A stretch of 7,033 nucleotides of DNA from an uncultured Oscillospiraceae bacterium (GCA_934597535.1 CAKTRT010000036.1:1-7033); one strand, 5' to 3'; shown: positions 1 to 5,764, counted from the stretch's first letter. Numbers and translations are program-made. Notes: a model not told the origin generated them from the sequence alone.

Positions 1-227
1 ATATTCTCTCTGAATATCAGCGGCAGGGGATCGGTCGGGCGGCATTTGATTTTATCAAGGCGTATTGCAGGGAACACAGGGCGAAGTTTTTTACCTGCCA
101 CTGTGTTCCGGAAAATTTGAATGCCCGTGCGTTCTACGAGAAAATGGGCGGCAAAGTGATTGAGGCAGACCTTGGAAATGAAGAACGATGGCAGAACTCA
201 GTCACTTATCAATTTACACTGCCGTAA
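1..227 (+). CDS. GNAT-family N-acetyltransferase, C-terminal fragment
   Basis: This is the 3' end of a gene whose start lies before the window. Reading from base 3 gives 74 residues and a TAA stop at 225-227. The fragment carries the acetyl-CoA pyrophosphate-binding loop of the GNAT fold (QRQGIGRAA at fragment residues 6-14, matching Q/R-x-x-G-x-G/A). It also has the typical late motif ENLNARAFYEKMGG (residues 37-50), where the Asn and Tyr sit next to the cofactor, and it ends in a beta strand (VTYQFTLP). Members transfer an acetyl group from acetyl-CoA to an amine. The substrate cannot be told from this part of the protein. The family assignment is firm, but the specific function is unknown. 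Confidence 0.88.
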   Translation, partial: ILSEYQRQGIGRAAFDFIKAYCREHRAKFFTCHCVPENLNARAFYEKMGGKVIEADLGNEERWQNSVTYQFTLP

Positions 228-269
228 AGATGACCGCCGATTTGTTCAGATCAAGAAAAAATGATGCGC

Positions 270-298
270 TTGCGGGCGAAATATGCGTATGGTATCAT
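270..298 (+). promoter_or_regulatory. Possible extended -10 promoter for the CxCxxC protein gene
   Basis: TATCAT at 293-298 is preceded by TGG (290-292), giving an extended -10. A weak -35 (TTGCGG, 270-275) lies 17 bases upstream. Transcription would begin near 305, just before the ribosome binding site of the gene at 329. It sits in the roughly 100-base gap after the acetyltransferase stop, where a new promoter is plausible. The -35 is poor, so this is tentative. Confidence 0.4.
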
Positions 299-328
299 GA
301 ACGAAACGACGAAAGGGGAGGGAGAATG

Positions 329-715
329 ATGGATGTCGAGCGAACAGAGCGGTTTTATCGCGAGCTCAAGCAGTCTGATGTATGTGACTGCGCCTATTGC
401 CGCAACTATGTAAAAGAGGTTAAAAAGGCCTATCCTGCTGTGACGGCGTATCTGCAAACGCTCGGCGTCGACATTGCAAAGCCGTTTGAGACGATGCCGC
501 TTGAGTTGGATGAAAACGGCCGCATGCCGTACATCGGGCCGCAGTACCTTGTTTTTGGTGAGAAAGATGGTTTTGCCGCCGCAACGGTGAAAGATGTCAA
601 CGACGTCGAGGTTCGCCTTGCACAGTCTCACCCAGGCGACGATATTCGGGAGCCGCACTTTGTGATCGAGATATTCCCAATCTTCCTGCCGTGGACGGTG
701 GAGGAAACGAAATGA
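329..715 (+). CDS. Conserved-looking hypothetical protein with a Cys-x-Cys-x2-Cys cluster
   Basis: This is a soluble 128-aa protein of unknown function. The open frame extends upstream to 188, but that would overlap the acetyltransferase. The strong GGAGG at 317-321 sits 7 bases before ATG 329 (4 bases before the adjacent ATG 326), so 329 is the best start. The N-terminal third is charged and helical, with Cys19, Cys21 and Cys24 (VCDCAYCRNY), which could bind a metal or be redox-active. A segment rich in Gly, Pro and Tyr follows (MPYIGPQYLVFG, residues 66-77). The C-terminus is hydrophobic and beta-like (PHFVIEIFPIFLPW, 109-122). I see no signal peptide and no clear membrane helix. I recall similar short clostridial hypotheticals with this Cys cluster but no established role. 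The gene lies 34 bases before the DUF6054-like gene and is probably cotranscribed with it. Confidence 0.8.
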   Translation: MDVERTERFYRELKQSDVCDCAYCRNYVKEVKKAYPAVTAYLQTLGVDIAKPFETMPLELDENGRMPYIGPQYLVFGEKDGFAAATVKDVNDVEVRLAQSHPGDDIREPHFVIEIFPIFLPWTVEETK

Positions 716-733
716 GAGAAAAATCAAAACGAG

Positions 734-742
734 AAAAGGAGG
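734..742 (+). promoter_or_regulatory. Strong Shine-Dalgarno site (AAAAGGAGG)
   Basis: AAAAGGAGG is nearly the full anti-16S complement and ends 7 bases before ATG 750. It fixes the start of the DUF6054-like gene and suggests efficient translation. Confidence 0.8.
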
Positions 743-749
743 AATCTGC

Positions 750-1106
750 ATGAGTCCTGCAATCATCAAAATGAAGCGCGGGTCGGAGACCGACTTGGCG
801 GAGGTATCCAAAAGCATTCTCGATGATTTCAAGGGCGATGTTGCCGAGCTGTCTCTGGAGCAGATGTCGGAGGTGAACGGCGTCAAAGTGCTGCTGCTCA
901 TTCTGGAGCGGTACTATATGAGAAACGGCAGCATGGCCGTCAGCACAGTGCAGATCATCGACTCCGGAGAAGTCCAGCAGGCGACGATCATCGGCACCGG
1001 AGGCGGCGAGGGCCTTATGAACATCAGTCTGGGCGCCAATCAGGATTTTGCGCGCAGGGTCGCCAAGGTTTTGGCGAAGCTCGGCTTTGAGGAAATCAGA
1101 TCTTGA
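750..1106 (+). CDS. DUF6054-like small protein of unknown function
   Basis: This 118-aa cytoplasmic protein has no signal peptide or membrane segment. ATG 750 follows an excellent ribosome binding site. The pattern is an N-terminal helix (TDLAEVSKSILDDF, residues 14-27), a beta-rich middle (VNGVKVLLLILERYYMRNG, 42-60; MAVSTVQIID, 62-71), then a glycine-rich stretch GTGGGEGLMNISLGANQDF (82-100) and a closing amphipathic helix (FARRVAKVLAKLGF, 100-113). This shape, length and glycine-rich 'GGGEGL' resemble the DUF6054 family of Bacillota as I remember it. The assignment rests on memory and needs a profile search. No function is known. It lies between the Cys-cluster gene (34 bases before) and a 52-aa membrane peptide (19 bases after), probably in one transcript. 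Confidence 0.78.
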   Translation: MSPAIIKMKRGSETDLAEVSKSILDDFKGDVAELSLEQMSEVNGVKVLLLILERYYMRNGSMAVSTVQIIDSGEVQQATIIGTGGGEGLMNISLGANQDFARRVAKVLAKLGFEEIRS

Positions 1107-1125
1107 TTTTGAGGAGGGACAAACG

Positions 1126-1284
1126 ATGTACATTTATGTCATAACGATGATAGCGGCCGCACTTACGATATATTTCAGCCTTGATGAGTATAAAAAGGGC
1201 AGCATGAGCACGCGCAATTTTAAGATCATCTGCGTATGCGAGAGTGTCGTGCTGCTCAGCCAGCTTTATTTTCTTTTGACTTGA
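1126..1284 (+). CDS. Small two-helix membrane protein (52 aa)
   Basis: ATG 1126 is preceded by GAGGAGGG (1111-1118) with a 7-base spacer. The longer frame from 1048 would overlap the preceding gene and lacks such a site. The 52-residue product has a hydrophobic helix at about residues 2-19 (YIYVITMIAAALTIYFSL), a short charged loop (DEYKKGSMSTRN) and a second hydrophobic stretch at about 33-51 (FKIICVCESVVLLSQLYFLL), with two Cys. It is predicted to be a membrane hairpin with a positively charged loop. I do not recognise a family. It is the last gene before the terminator at 1306 and is likely cotranscribed with the two hypothetical genes upstream. The good ribosome binding site and helix layout support a real gene. 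Confidence 0.68.
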   Translation: MYIYVITMIAAALTIYFSLDEYKKGSMSTRNFKIICVCESVVLLSQLYFLLT

Positions 1285-1305
1285 TGTAATTTTCAAATCA
1301 GTGAG

Positions 1306-1327
1306 GGGGCGCATCTGCGCCCCTTTT
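1306..1327 (+). terminator. Rho-independent terminator after the small-gene cluster
   Basis: A perfect 7-bp stem GGGGCGC/GCGCCCC (1306-1312 and 1317-1323) with loop ATCT is followed directly by TTTT (1324-1327). It lies 21 bases after the stop of the 52-aa peptide and separates the accessory genes from mnmE. Confidence 0.85.
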
Positions 1328-1352
1328 CAATTTGTCCCCGTTGTGGTATACT
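1324..1352 (+). promoter_or_regulatory. Predicted mnmE promoter with extended -10
   Basis: The -10 TATACT (1347-1352) is preceded by TGG (1344-1346). A -35-like TTTTCA lies at 1324-1329 with a 17-base spacer. The -35 overlaps the T-tract of the upstream terminator. Transcription would begin near 1359, about 30 bases before the mnmE start. Confidence 0.65.
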
Positions 1353-1388
1353 TTGGGCAAGATCAAGGAAAAAGCGAGGAAATCGGTC

Positions 1389-2777
1389 ATGGAAACCATT
1401 GCAGCCATTGCCACGGCGCAGGGACCGTCGGCCATCGGCATCGTGCGCCTGAGCGGAGAGGGGACGCGGCGCGTGCTCGCCGCGCTGTTCACGCCCGCGA
1501 GCGGCGCGGCGATCGAAGAGTTGCCGTACCGCCGCATGACCTACGGCGATGTGCGCGGCGAAAACGGCGCGCTGCTCGACCGCGGCATGGCGGTCTGCTT
1601 TTCCGCCGCCCACAGCTATACCGGCGAGGAGAGCGCCGAGCTCCACTGTCACGGCTCGCCCGTCGTGCTGAGCGAGGTGCTGCGAGCGGCGTTTGCCGCG
1701 GGCGCACGGCAGGCAAAGCCCGGCGAATTTACGCAGCGGGCGTTTTTGAACGGCAAGCTCGACCTCACCGAGGCCGAGGCCGTCATCGACCTCATCGACG
1801 CCGAGACCGCTGAGAGCGCGCGCAACGCCGCGGCCCAGCTCTCCGGCGCGCTGCGCCGCCCGATCGAAACGGTTTACGACAGATTGCTCGACGTTTCAAG
1901 CCGGTTTTATGCCGTCGTCGATTACCCGGACGAGGACATCGAGGACCTTTCGCGCGAGGAGACTGAGCGCACGCTTGCATTTTGCGAAGCGGCGCTTTCT
2001 GATCTTCTCGGCACGTTCGCGCGTGGAAAAGTGCTGAAAAACGGTGTGAAGGCTGCCATCATCGGTGCGCCGAACGTAGGCAAGAGCTCGCTTTTGAACG
2101 CGCTTGCCGGCTTTGACCGTGCCATTGTCACAAACATTGCGGGTACGACGCGCGACACCGTGGAGGAAAAGGCGATGGTCGGCGGCGTACTGCTGCGGCT
2201 CATCGACACGGCGGGTCTGCACGAGACGGACGATCCTGTCGAGCAGCTCGGCGTGGAGCGGTCGAAAAAAGCCGTTGAAGACGCCGATCTGATCCTCGCG
2301 CTGCTGGATGGCAGCACAGAGCTGCCGCCGCAGGAGCAGGCGGAGCAAATGCTCGCGCCGCTTGCCCTTGCAGCGAAAAGCGGCAAGCCGTGGCTGCTGA
2401 TCTGCACGAAATCCGACCTTGGCGGCGGGCTGATGGGCGTTGTCCCCGACGAGGACTGGCGCGCACCGGAGACGGTGATCTCTGTTTCCAGCGTGACGCA
2501 CGAGGGCTTCGATAAGCTCGAAGAGACGATCCGCAGGCTCTACCCCACGCCGAAAAGCGACGCCGCGCTCGTGACGAATGCACGTCAGGCGGACGCCATT
2601 TCCCGCGCGCTTGAGAGCGTCCGCGCGGCGAAGGACGCGCTGATCTCCGGCGTGACGCCTGACGTCGTGCTGACGGAGACGGAGCAGGCGCAGACCGCCC
2701 TCGGCGAGCTGACGGGGCGCACGGCGCGCGAGGACATGGTCGCGCGCATCTTCGAACGCTTCTGTGTGGGGAAATAA
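1389..2777 (+). CDS. mnmE: tRNA uridine-5-carboxymethylaminomethyl modification GTPase MnmE (TrmE)
   Basis: MnmE works with MnmG to place a (carboxymethyl)aminomethyl group on C5 of the wobble uridine of certain tRNAs, using a methylene-THF-derived carbon, FAD and GTP. The 462-aa length is typical. The N-terminal tetrahydrofolate-binding domain starts METIAAIATAQGPSAIGIVRLSG and includes the HCHGSP and PGEFTQRAFLNGK motifs (86-91, 111-123). A helical domain carries an inserted G domain with G1 GAPNVGKSS (226-234), the switch I region IAGTTRD (250-256), G3 DTAG (273-276) and G4 TKSD (340-343, where NKxD is more usual). The protein ends in FCVGK, which contains the conserved functional Cys (Cys459). 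Start 1389 aligns with the family start and has GAGG 9 bases upstream; an in-frame ATG at 1332 would add 19 unmatched residues inside the promoter. No mnmG, rsmG or jag is adjacent. Confidence 0.98.
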   Translation: METIAAIATAQGPSAIGIVRLSGEGTRRVLAALFTPASGAAIEELPYRRMTYGDVRGENGALLDRGMAVCFSAAHSYTGEESAELHCHGSPVVLSEVLRAAFAAGARQAKPGEFTQRAFLNGKLDLTEAEAVIDLIDAETAESARNAAAQLSGALRRPIETVYDRLLDVSSRFYAVVDYPDEDIEDLSREETERTLAFCEAALSDLLGTFARGKVLKNGVKAAIIGAPNVGKSSLLNALAGFDRAIVTNIAGTTRDTVEEKAMVGGVLLRLIDTAGLHETDDPVEQLGVERSKKAVEDADLILALLDGSTELPPQEQAEQMLAPLALAAKSGKPWLLICTKSDLGGGLMGVVPDEDWRAPETVISVSSVTHEGFDKLEETIRRLYPTPKSDAALVTNARQADAISRALESVRAAKDALISGVTPDVVLTETEQAQTALGELTGRTAREDMVARIFERFCVGK

Positions 2778-2788
2778 TTTACAGAGCC

Positions 2789-2818
2789 TTTACACATCGG
2801 GCGAATATCTGGTATAAT
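2789..2818 (+). promoter_or_regulatory. Strong predicted promoter for degV-prmA
   Basis: TTTACA (2789-2794), an 18-base spacer and a perfect TATAAT (2813-2818) preceded by TGG (2810-2812) lie just after the mnmE stop. Transcription would start near 2825, leaving a leader of about 48 bases. No clear terminator lies between mnmE and this promoter, so read-through from mnmE is also possible. Confidence 0.8.
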
Positions 2819-2872
2819 ATAAAGCTCCAAAACCGAAAATGAAGAAATCCATCCCCGAAAGGAGAATATGCT

Positions 2873-3751
2873 ATGCGCGATTACATCATCATGACCGACA
2901 GCTGCTGCGATCTGAATCAGCAGGAGGTCGAGGAGCTTGAGCTGACGGTGCTGCCGCTCTCATTCACGATCGAAGGAAAAACGCTTTTGAACACGCCTGA
3001 CCATGCGGATATGTCGCCCGAGGAATTCTTTGCAAAGGTCGCTGCGGGTGCGGACTGCACCACTGCTGCGGCCAATGTCGGCCAGTTTACCGATGCGATG
3101 ACCGAAGCGCTGGACGCGGGCAAGGACGTCCTCTGCATCTGCTTTTCCAGCGCCCTGTCCACGACCTATCAGTCCGCGTGCATCGCGGCGGAGGATCTGC
3201 GCGCGGAGCATCCTGAGGCGAAGATCGTCGTGATCGACTCGCTGTCGGCGTCGCGCGGGCAGGGCATGCTGCTCTACCGCACAGTGCGTGAGCGCCGCGA
3301 GAAGGGACTTGACATCGAGGCGCTGGCAGACTATGTGCGCTCGATCATTCAGAGCCAGTGCCACTGGTTCATCGTGGATGATCTGAACCACTTAAAGCGC
3401 GGCGGGCGCGTGAGCGCCGCAGCGGCGCTGGCGGGCACGGTGCTTGGCATCAAGCCTGTCATGCACACCGACAGCGAAGGCCGTCTCACGCCCGTGAGCA
3501 AGGCGCGCGGCACCAAGGCGGCGCTGCGCGCGCTGGTGGATAAGGTAGCTGAGATCGGCGTGGAGCCGGACAAGAATCAGCCCATGCTCATCTGCCATGC
3601 CAACTGTCCTGACTCGGTCGCTTATGTCAAGGAGCTGCTCAAGGAGCGCTTCGGCGTGACAGACGTGCGTGACGATTTCATCGGCCCTGTCATCGGCGCG
3701 CACACCGGCTGCGGCACGCTGGGCCTGTTCTTTGTGGGAACGCAGCGATGA
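2873..3751 (+). CDS. DegV-family fatty-acid-binding protein (FakB-like)
   Basis: DegV proteins hold a single fatty acid in a deep pocket. Characterised members (FakB) present it to the kinase FakA to make acyl-phosphate for phospholipid synthesis. This cytoplasmic protein has 292 aa, the usual length. Family motifs in order: TDSCCDL (8-14), the region around 92-101 with SSALSTTYQSA, DSLSASRGQG (122-131), LKRGGRVS (174-181), GTVLGIKPVMH (188-198) followed by KARG (210-213), and IGPVIGAHTGCGTLGLFF (270-287). The Ser pair at 92-93 and the Arg and His in RGGR and GAHTG match positions used for carboxylate and kinase contact in FakB proteins. A Thr replaces the Gly usual in 'LSGTYQSA'. The start has AAAGGAG 8 bases upstream. 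It overlaps prmA by ATGA, so the two are translationally coupled. The specific partner kinase is not in the window. Confidence 0.93.
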   Translation: MRDYIIMTDSCCDLNQQEVEELELTVLPLSFTIEGKTLLNTPDHADMSPEEFFAKVAAGADCTTAAANVGQFTDAMTEALDAGKDVLCICFSSALSTTYQSACIAAEDLRAEHPEAKIVVIDSLSASRGQGMLLYRTVRERREKGLDIEALADYVRSIIQSQCHWFIVDDLNHLKRGGRVSAAAALAGTVLGIKPVMHTDSEGRLTPVSKARGTKAALRALVDKVAEIGVEPDKNQPMLICHANCPDSVAYVKELLKERFGVTDVRDDFIGPVIGAHTGCGTLGLFFVGTQR

Positions 3752-4701
3752 AGTGGCTGGAACTGCATCTCGACACGCGGCCTGAGGGCATCGAGCCGGT
3801 AACAGAGCTTTTGGGTGAATACGGCATCGACAGCCTGATGATCGACGAGGAGGGCGACTTTAAGGATTTCCTCGAAAACAACCGCCAGTACTGGGATTAT
3901 GTGGACGAGGATCTGATGGCGGCTATGCATGGGAAAAGCCGCATTACGTTCTATCTGGAGGACAGCGAACAGGGCTACAGTACGCTCGCGCAGGTGCGCA
4001 TTGCGCTGTCCGCCTTTAAAAAGCAGCATCCGGAGTACGCACCGCTGCTTTTGAGCGTGGAAAACGTGGAGGACGCCGACTGGGAGAATAACTGGAAGCA
4101 GTTCTACAAGCCCATGGAGATCGGTGAGCGTTTGCTCGTTGTGCCCGAGTGGGAAACGGCAAAGGATGACGGGCGGGTGAAGCTTATCCTGAATCCGGGG
4201 CTGACCTTCGGCACCGGCAGTCACGCGACGACGCGGTTGTGTTTACAGGCGCTCGAAAAGCATATTCGTGGGGGCGAAAAGGTGCTCGACCTCGGCTGCG
4301 GCAGCGGCATTTTGTCCATTGCGGCGCTGCTGCTGGGCGCGAAGGACGCCTTCGCCTGCGATATTGACGACAAATGCGTGGGCGTGGCTTACGAAAACGC
4401 TGCGCTCAACGGCATCGGCAAAGCGCACTACACCGTGCGCGCGGGTGATGTGCTCAGCGACAAAAAGCTCCAGAAGGAGTTCGGCGGCGACTATGATGTG
4501 ATCGTAGCCAACATTGTTGCAGATGTCATCATCGCGCTTGCGCCGCAGGTGGGACGACTTCTCAAAGAAGACGGCATCTTCCTTTGCTCCGGCATCATCG
4601 ACGACCGCGCTGAAGAGGTGCGCGAGAGGCTCGTTGAGGCGGGCTGGACCATTGAGGAAATGCGCAGCAGCGAGGGCTGGTTTTCCTATCTGTGCCGATA
4701 A
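3748..4701 (+). CDS. prmA: Ribosomal protein L11 methyltransferase PrmA
   Basis: PrmA uses S-adenosylmethionine to trimethylate amino groups of ribosomal protein L11. The 317-aa product has the family's two parts. The N-terminal substrate-recognition domain begins WLELHLDT. A linker contains DWENNWKQFYKP (111-122), the usual 'W...W...F.P' signature. The Rossmann methyltransferase domain has PGLTFGTGSHATT (150-162), the SAM loop DLGCGSGILSI (181-191), the acidic ribose-binding end of strand 2 (CDIDD, 204-208) and the catalytic-region motif NIVADVI (255-261). The start ATG overlaps the degV stop (ATGA), so it depends on coupled translation; no separate strong ribosome binding site is visible. 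In many Bacillota prmA lies near dnaJ and rsmE; here it is paired with degV and ends at a hairpin terminator. Confidence 0.97.
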   Translation: MKWLELHLDTRPEGIEPVTELLGEYGIDSLMIDEEGDFKDFLENNRQYWDYVDEDLMAAMHGKSRITFYLEDSEQGYSTLAQVRIALSAFKKQHPEYAPLLLSVENVEDADWENNWKQFYKPMEIGERLLVVPEWETAKDDGRVKLILNPGLTFGTGSHATTRLCLQALEKHIRGGEKVLDLGCGSGILSIAALLLGAKDAFACDIDDKCVGVAYENAALNGIGKAHYTVRAGDVLSDKKLQKEFGGDYDVIVANIVADVIIALAPQVGRLLKEDGIFLCSGIIDDRAEEVRERLVEAGWTIEEMRSSEGWFSYLCR

Positions 4702-4707
4702 AATGAA

Positions 4708-4744
4708 ACAAAAGAGGAGCTTTTCCGAAAAGCTCCTCTTTTGT
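4708..4744. terminator. Bidirectional terminator between prmA and folD
   Basis: This is a perfect 17-bp inverted repeat (4708-4724 with 4728-4744) and a CCG loop. The arms start with an A-rich run and end in a T-rich run (CTCTTTTG), so it works on both strands. It begins 7 bases after the prmA stop and lies 10 bases beyond the folD stop on the other strand, so it serves both convergent transcripts. Confidence 0.93.
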
Positions 4745-4753
4745 CATAAGTGC

Positions 4754-5605
4754 TTATTTGGCCGCACGCTCCGCCGCTTCGACGACGTGGCTTGCAAGGA
4801 TCGTGCTCGTCACGGTGCCGACGCCGCCGGGAACGGGAGTAATGGCCGCGACGATGGGCTCGACCTCGGCAAAGCGGGTATCGCCGCAAAGGCTGCCGTC
4901 TTCGCCGACATGGATGCCGACGTCCAGCACGATCTGCCCATCGCGCACGCTCTCCGCGCCGACCATGCCGGCCTTACCGGCTGCGACGACGAGAATATCG
5001 GCCTCGCGGCAGATCTCGGGCAGATTCTCGCTGCGGCTGTGGCAGATGGTCACGGTCGCGTGCTCAGCCAGCAGCAGGAGCGAGACGGGCTTGCCGATGA
5101 CCAGGCTGCGGCCGATGACGACCACGCGCCTGCCCTTGATGGGGATATCGTAGTGTTTGAGCAGTGCCACGCAGGCTGCGGCGGTGCAGGGAGGATAGCC
5201 GCCCTTCGTGCCGGCATACACGGCGGTCATGGAGCCGTCGGTGATGCCGTCCATATCCTTTTTGGGGTCGAGCGCCGCGCGCGCCGCCTCGTCGTCAAGA
5301 TGTCTCGGCAGCGGCCGGAACATCAGCACGCCGTGGACGGCATCATCCTCGTTGAGCGACTGAATGTTGTCCATCAGCTCTTTCTGCGATACATCCTCTG
5401 GCAGAATGACCTGACGCACCAGCACACCGACCTTTTCGCAGCGCTTTAGCGCGCCGCGCTCATAGGCAAGGTCGTCCTCACGCGCACCCACGCGCAGGAT
5501 CGCAAGGCACGGTTCCGTGCCGTTTTTCTTCAGTTCCTCCGTCTTTGCATGGAGTTCCTCGGTCAGCGCTTTGGCGACCTCGGCTCCCTTGAGCAGCATA
5601 GCCAT
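4754..5605 (-). CDS. Divergent FolD-family methylene-THF dehydrogenase/cyclohydrolase-like protein
   Basis: FolD normally interconverts 5,10-methylene-, 5,10-methenyl- and 10-formyl-THF in the cytoplasm. The 283-aa protein aligns along its length with E. coli FolD (288 aa as recalled). Kept features are LAILRVG (34-40), Tyr48 in the YxxxK position, KKDMDG (115-120), the Rossmann VVVIGRS (161-167), DVGI (228-231) and TPVPGGVG (256-263). Key residues differ. The catalytic Lys (E. coli K54) aligns without gaps to Ala52 in YERGALKRC. The catalytic Gln of QLPLP is Phe96 in FRPLP. PCTP is PCTA (139-142), and GVGPMT is GVGTVT. The start at 5605 has GGAGG 8 bases upstream; an in-frame ATG at 5647 lies upstream of that site in a GC hairpin. 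The gene is divergent from the cyclo-ligase, which makes the FolD intermediate. Cyclohydrolase activity is doubtful, while dehydrogenase or binding activity remains possible. The family is certain but the exact reaction is not. Confidence 0.93.
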   Translation of the reverse strand: MAMLLKGAEVAKALTEELHAKTEELKKNGTEPCLAILRVGAREDDLAYERGALKRCEKVGVLVRQVILPEDVSQKELMDNIQSLNEDDAVHGVLMFRPLPRHLDDEAARAALDPKKDMDGITDGSMTAVYAGTKGGYPPCTAAACVALLKHYDIPIKGRRVVVIGRSLVIGKPVSLLLLAEHATVTICHSRSENLPEICREADILVVAAGKAGMVGAESVRDGQIVLDVGIHVGEDGSLCGDTRFAEVEPIVAAITPVPGGVGTVTSTILASHVVEAAERAAK

Positions 5606-5625
5606 GTTCGGTTCCTCCTCCGGTC

Positions 5626-5642
5626 GGCGCGCGGTGCGCGCC
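5626..5642 (-). repeat. GC-rich hairpin in the folD leader
   Basis: A perfect 7-bp inverted repeat GGCGCGC/GCGCGCC with a 3-base loop lies in the predicted 5' untranslated region of the folD-like gene, ending 4 bases before its GGAGGAGG ribosome binding site (5614-5621). There is no T-tract, so it is not a standard terminator. It could affect mRNA stability or ribosome access. Confidence 0.5.
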
Positions 5643-5657
5643 CGCATTTACTCTTTC

Positions 5658-5686
5658 AGCATAACAAAATAAGAATTTGCTGTCAA
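5658..5686 (-). promoter_or_regulatory. Predicted folD promoter
   Basis: On the - strand a perfect TTGACA (5681-5686) is followed by a 17-base spacer and TATGCT (5658-5663). Transcription would start near 5651, leaving a leader of about 45 bases that contains the GC hairpin. Confidence 0.78.
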
Positions 5687-5735
5687 TTTCTTTTCCCAAG
5701 CGGGGCGGGGCGAAAAATTTACTTTCTTCGCCGCC

Positions 5736-5764
5736 TTGCCTTTTGCTGTGCTTTTTGCTACGAT
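5736..5764 (+). promoter_or_regulatory. Predicted promoter for 5-formyl-THF cyclo-ligase
   Basis: TTGCCT (5736-5741), a 17-base spacer and TACGAT (5759-5764) preceded by TGC, an extended -10. It is back to back with the folD promoter. The -35 elements are separated by about 50 bases that include a G-rich tandem motif (GCGGGGCGGGGCG, about 5700-5712). Confidence 0.55.

Noticed and set aside
188..328. N-terminal extension of the Cys-cluster protein to base 188
   Set aside because: It would overlap the acetyltransferase gene by 40 bases and has no good ribosome binding site, whereas ATG 329 has a strong one.
251..1133. Two long - strand frames opposite the small-gene cluster
   Set aside because: They are antisense to three well-supported + strand genes, each with its own ribosome binding site, and have no recognisable domains or start signals.
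1301..1813. A 170-codon + strand frame overlapping the mnmE start
   Set aside because: It begins inside the terminator hairpin and is Arg/Ala-rich, as expected of an out-of-frame reading of GC-rich mnmE. MnmE itself matches its family across the whole region.
2778..2872. A possible riboswitch or terminator between mnmE and degV
   Set aside because: The 95-base gap is accounted for by a promoter, a short leader and a ribosome binding site, and I found no convincing hairpin.
3622..4224. A 200-codon - strand frame opposite degV and prmA
   Set aside because: Both + strand genes have full family motifs here. The antisense frame is a by-product of codon bias.
4514..5449. A 311-codon open frame on the + strand
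   Set aside because: It starts inside prmA in another frame, crosses the terminator hairpin and then runs antisense to the FolD-like gene. Its composition is that of a shadow, and it has no ribosome binding site or family motif.
5606..5647. FolD start at 5647, adding 14 residues
   Set aside because: The extra residues (rich in Arg and Glu) would be encoded by the GC hairpin and the ribosome binding site itself. The start at 5605 has ideal spacing and fits the family N-terminus.
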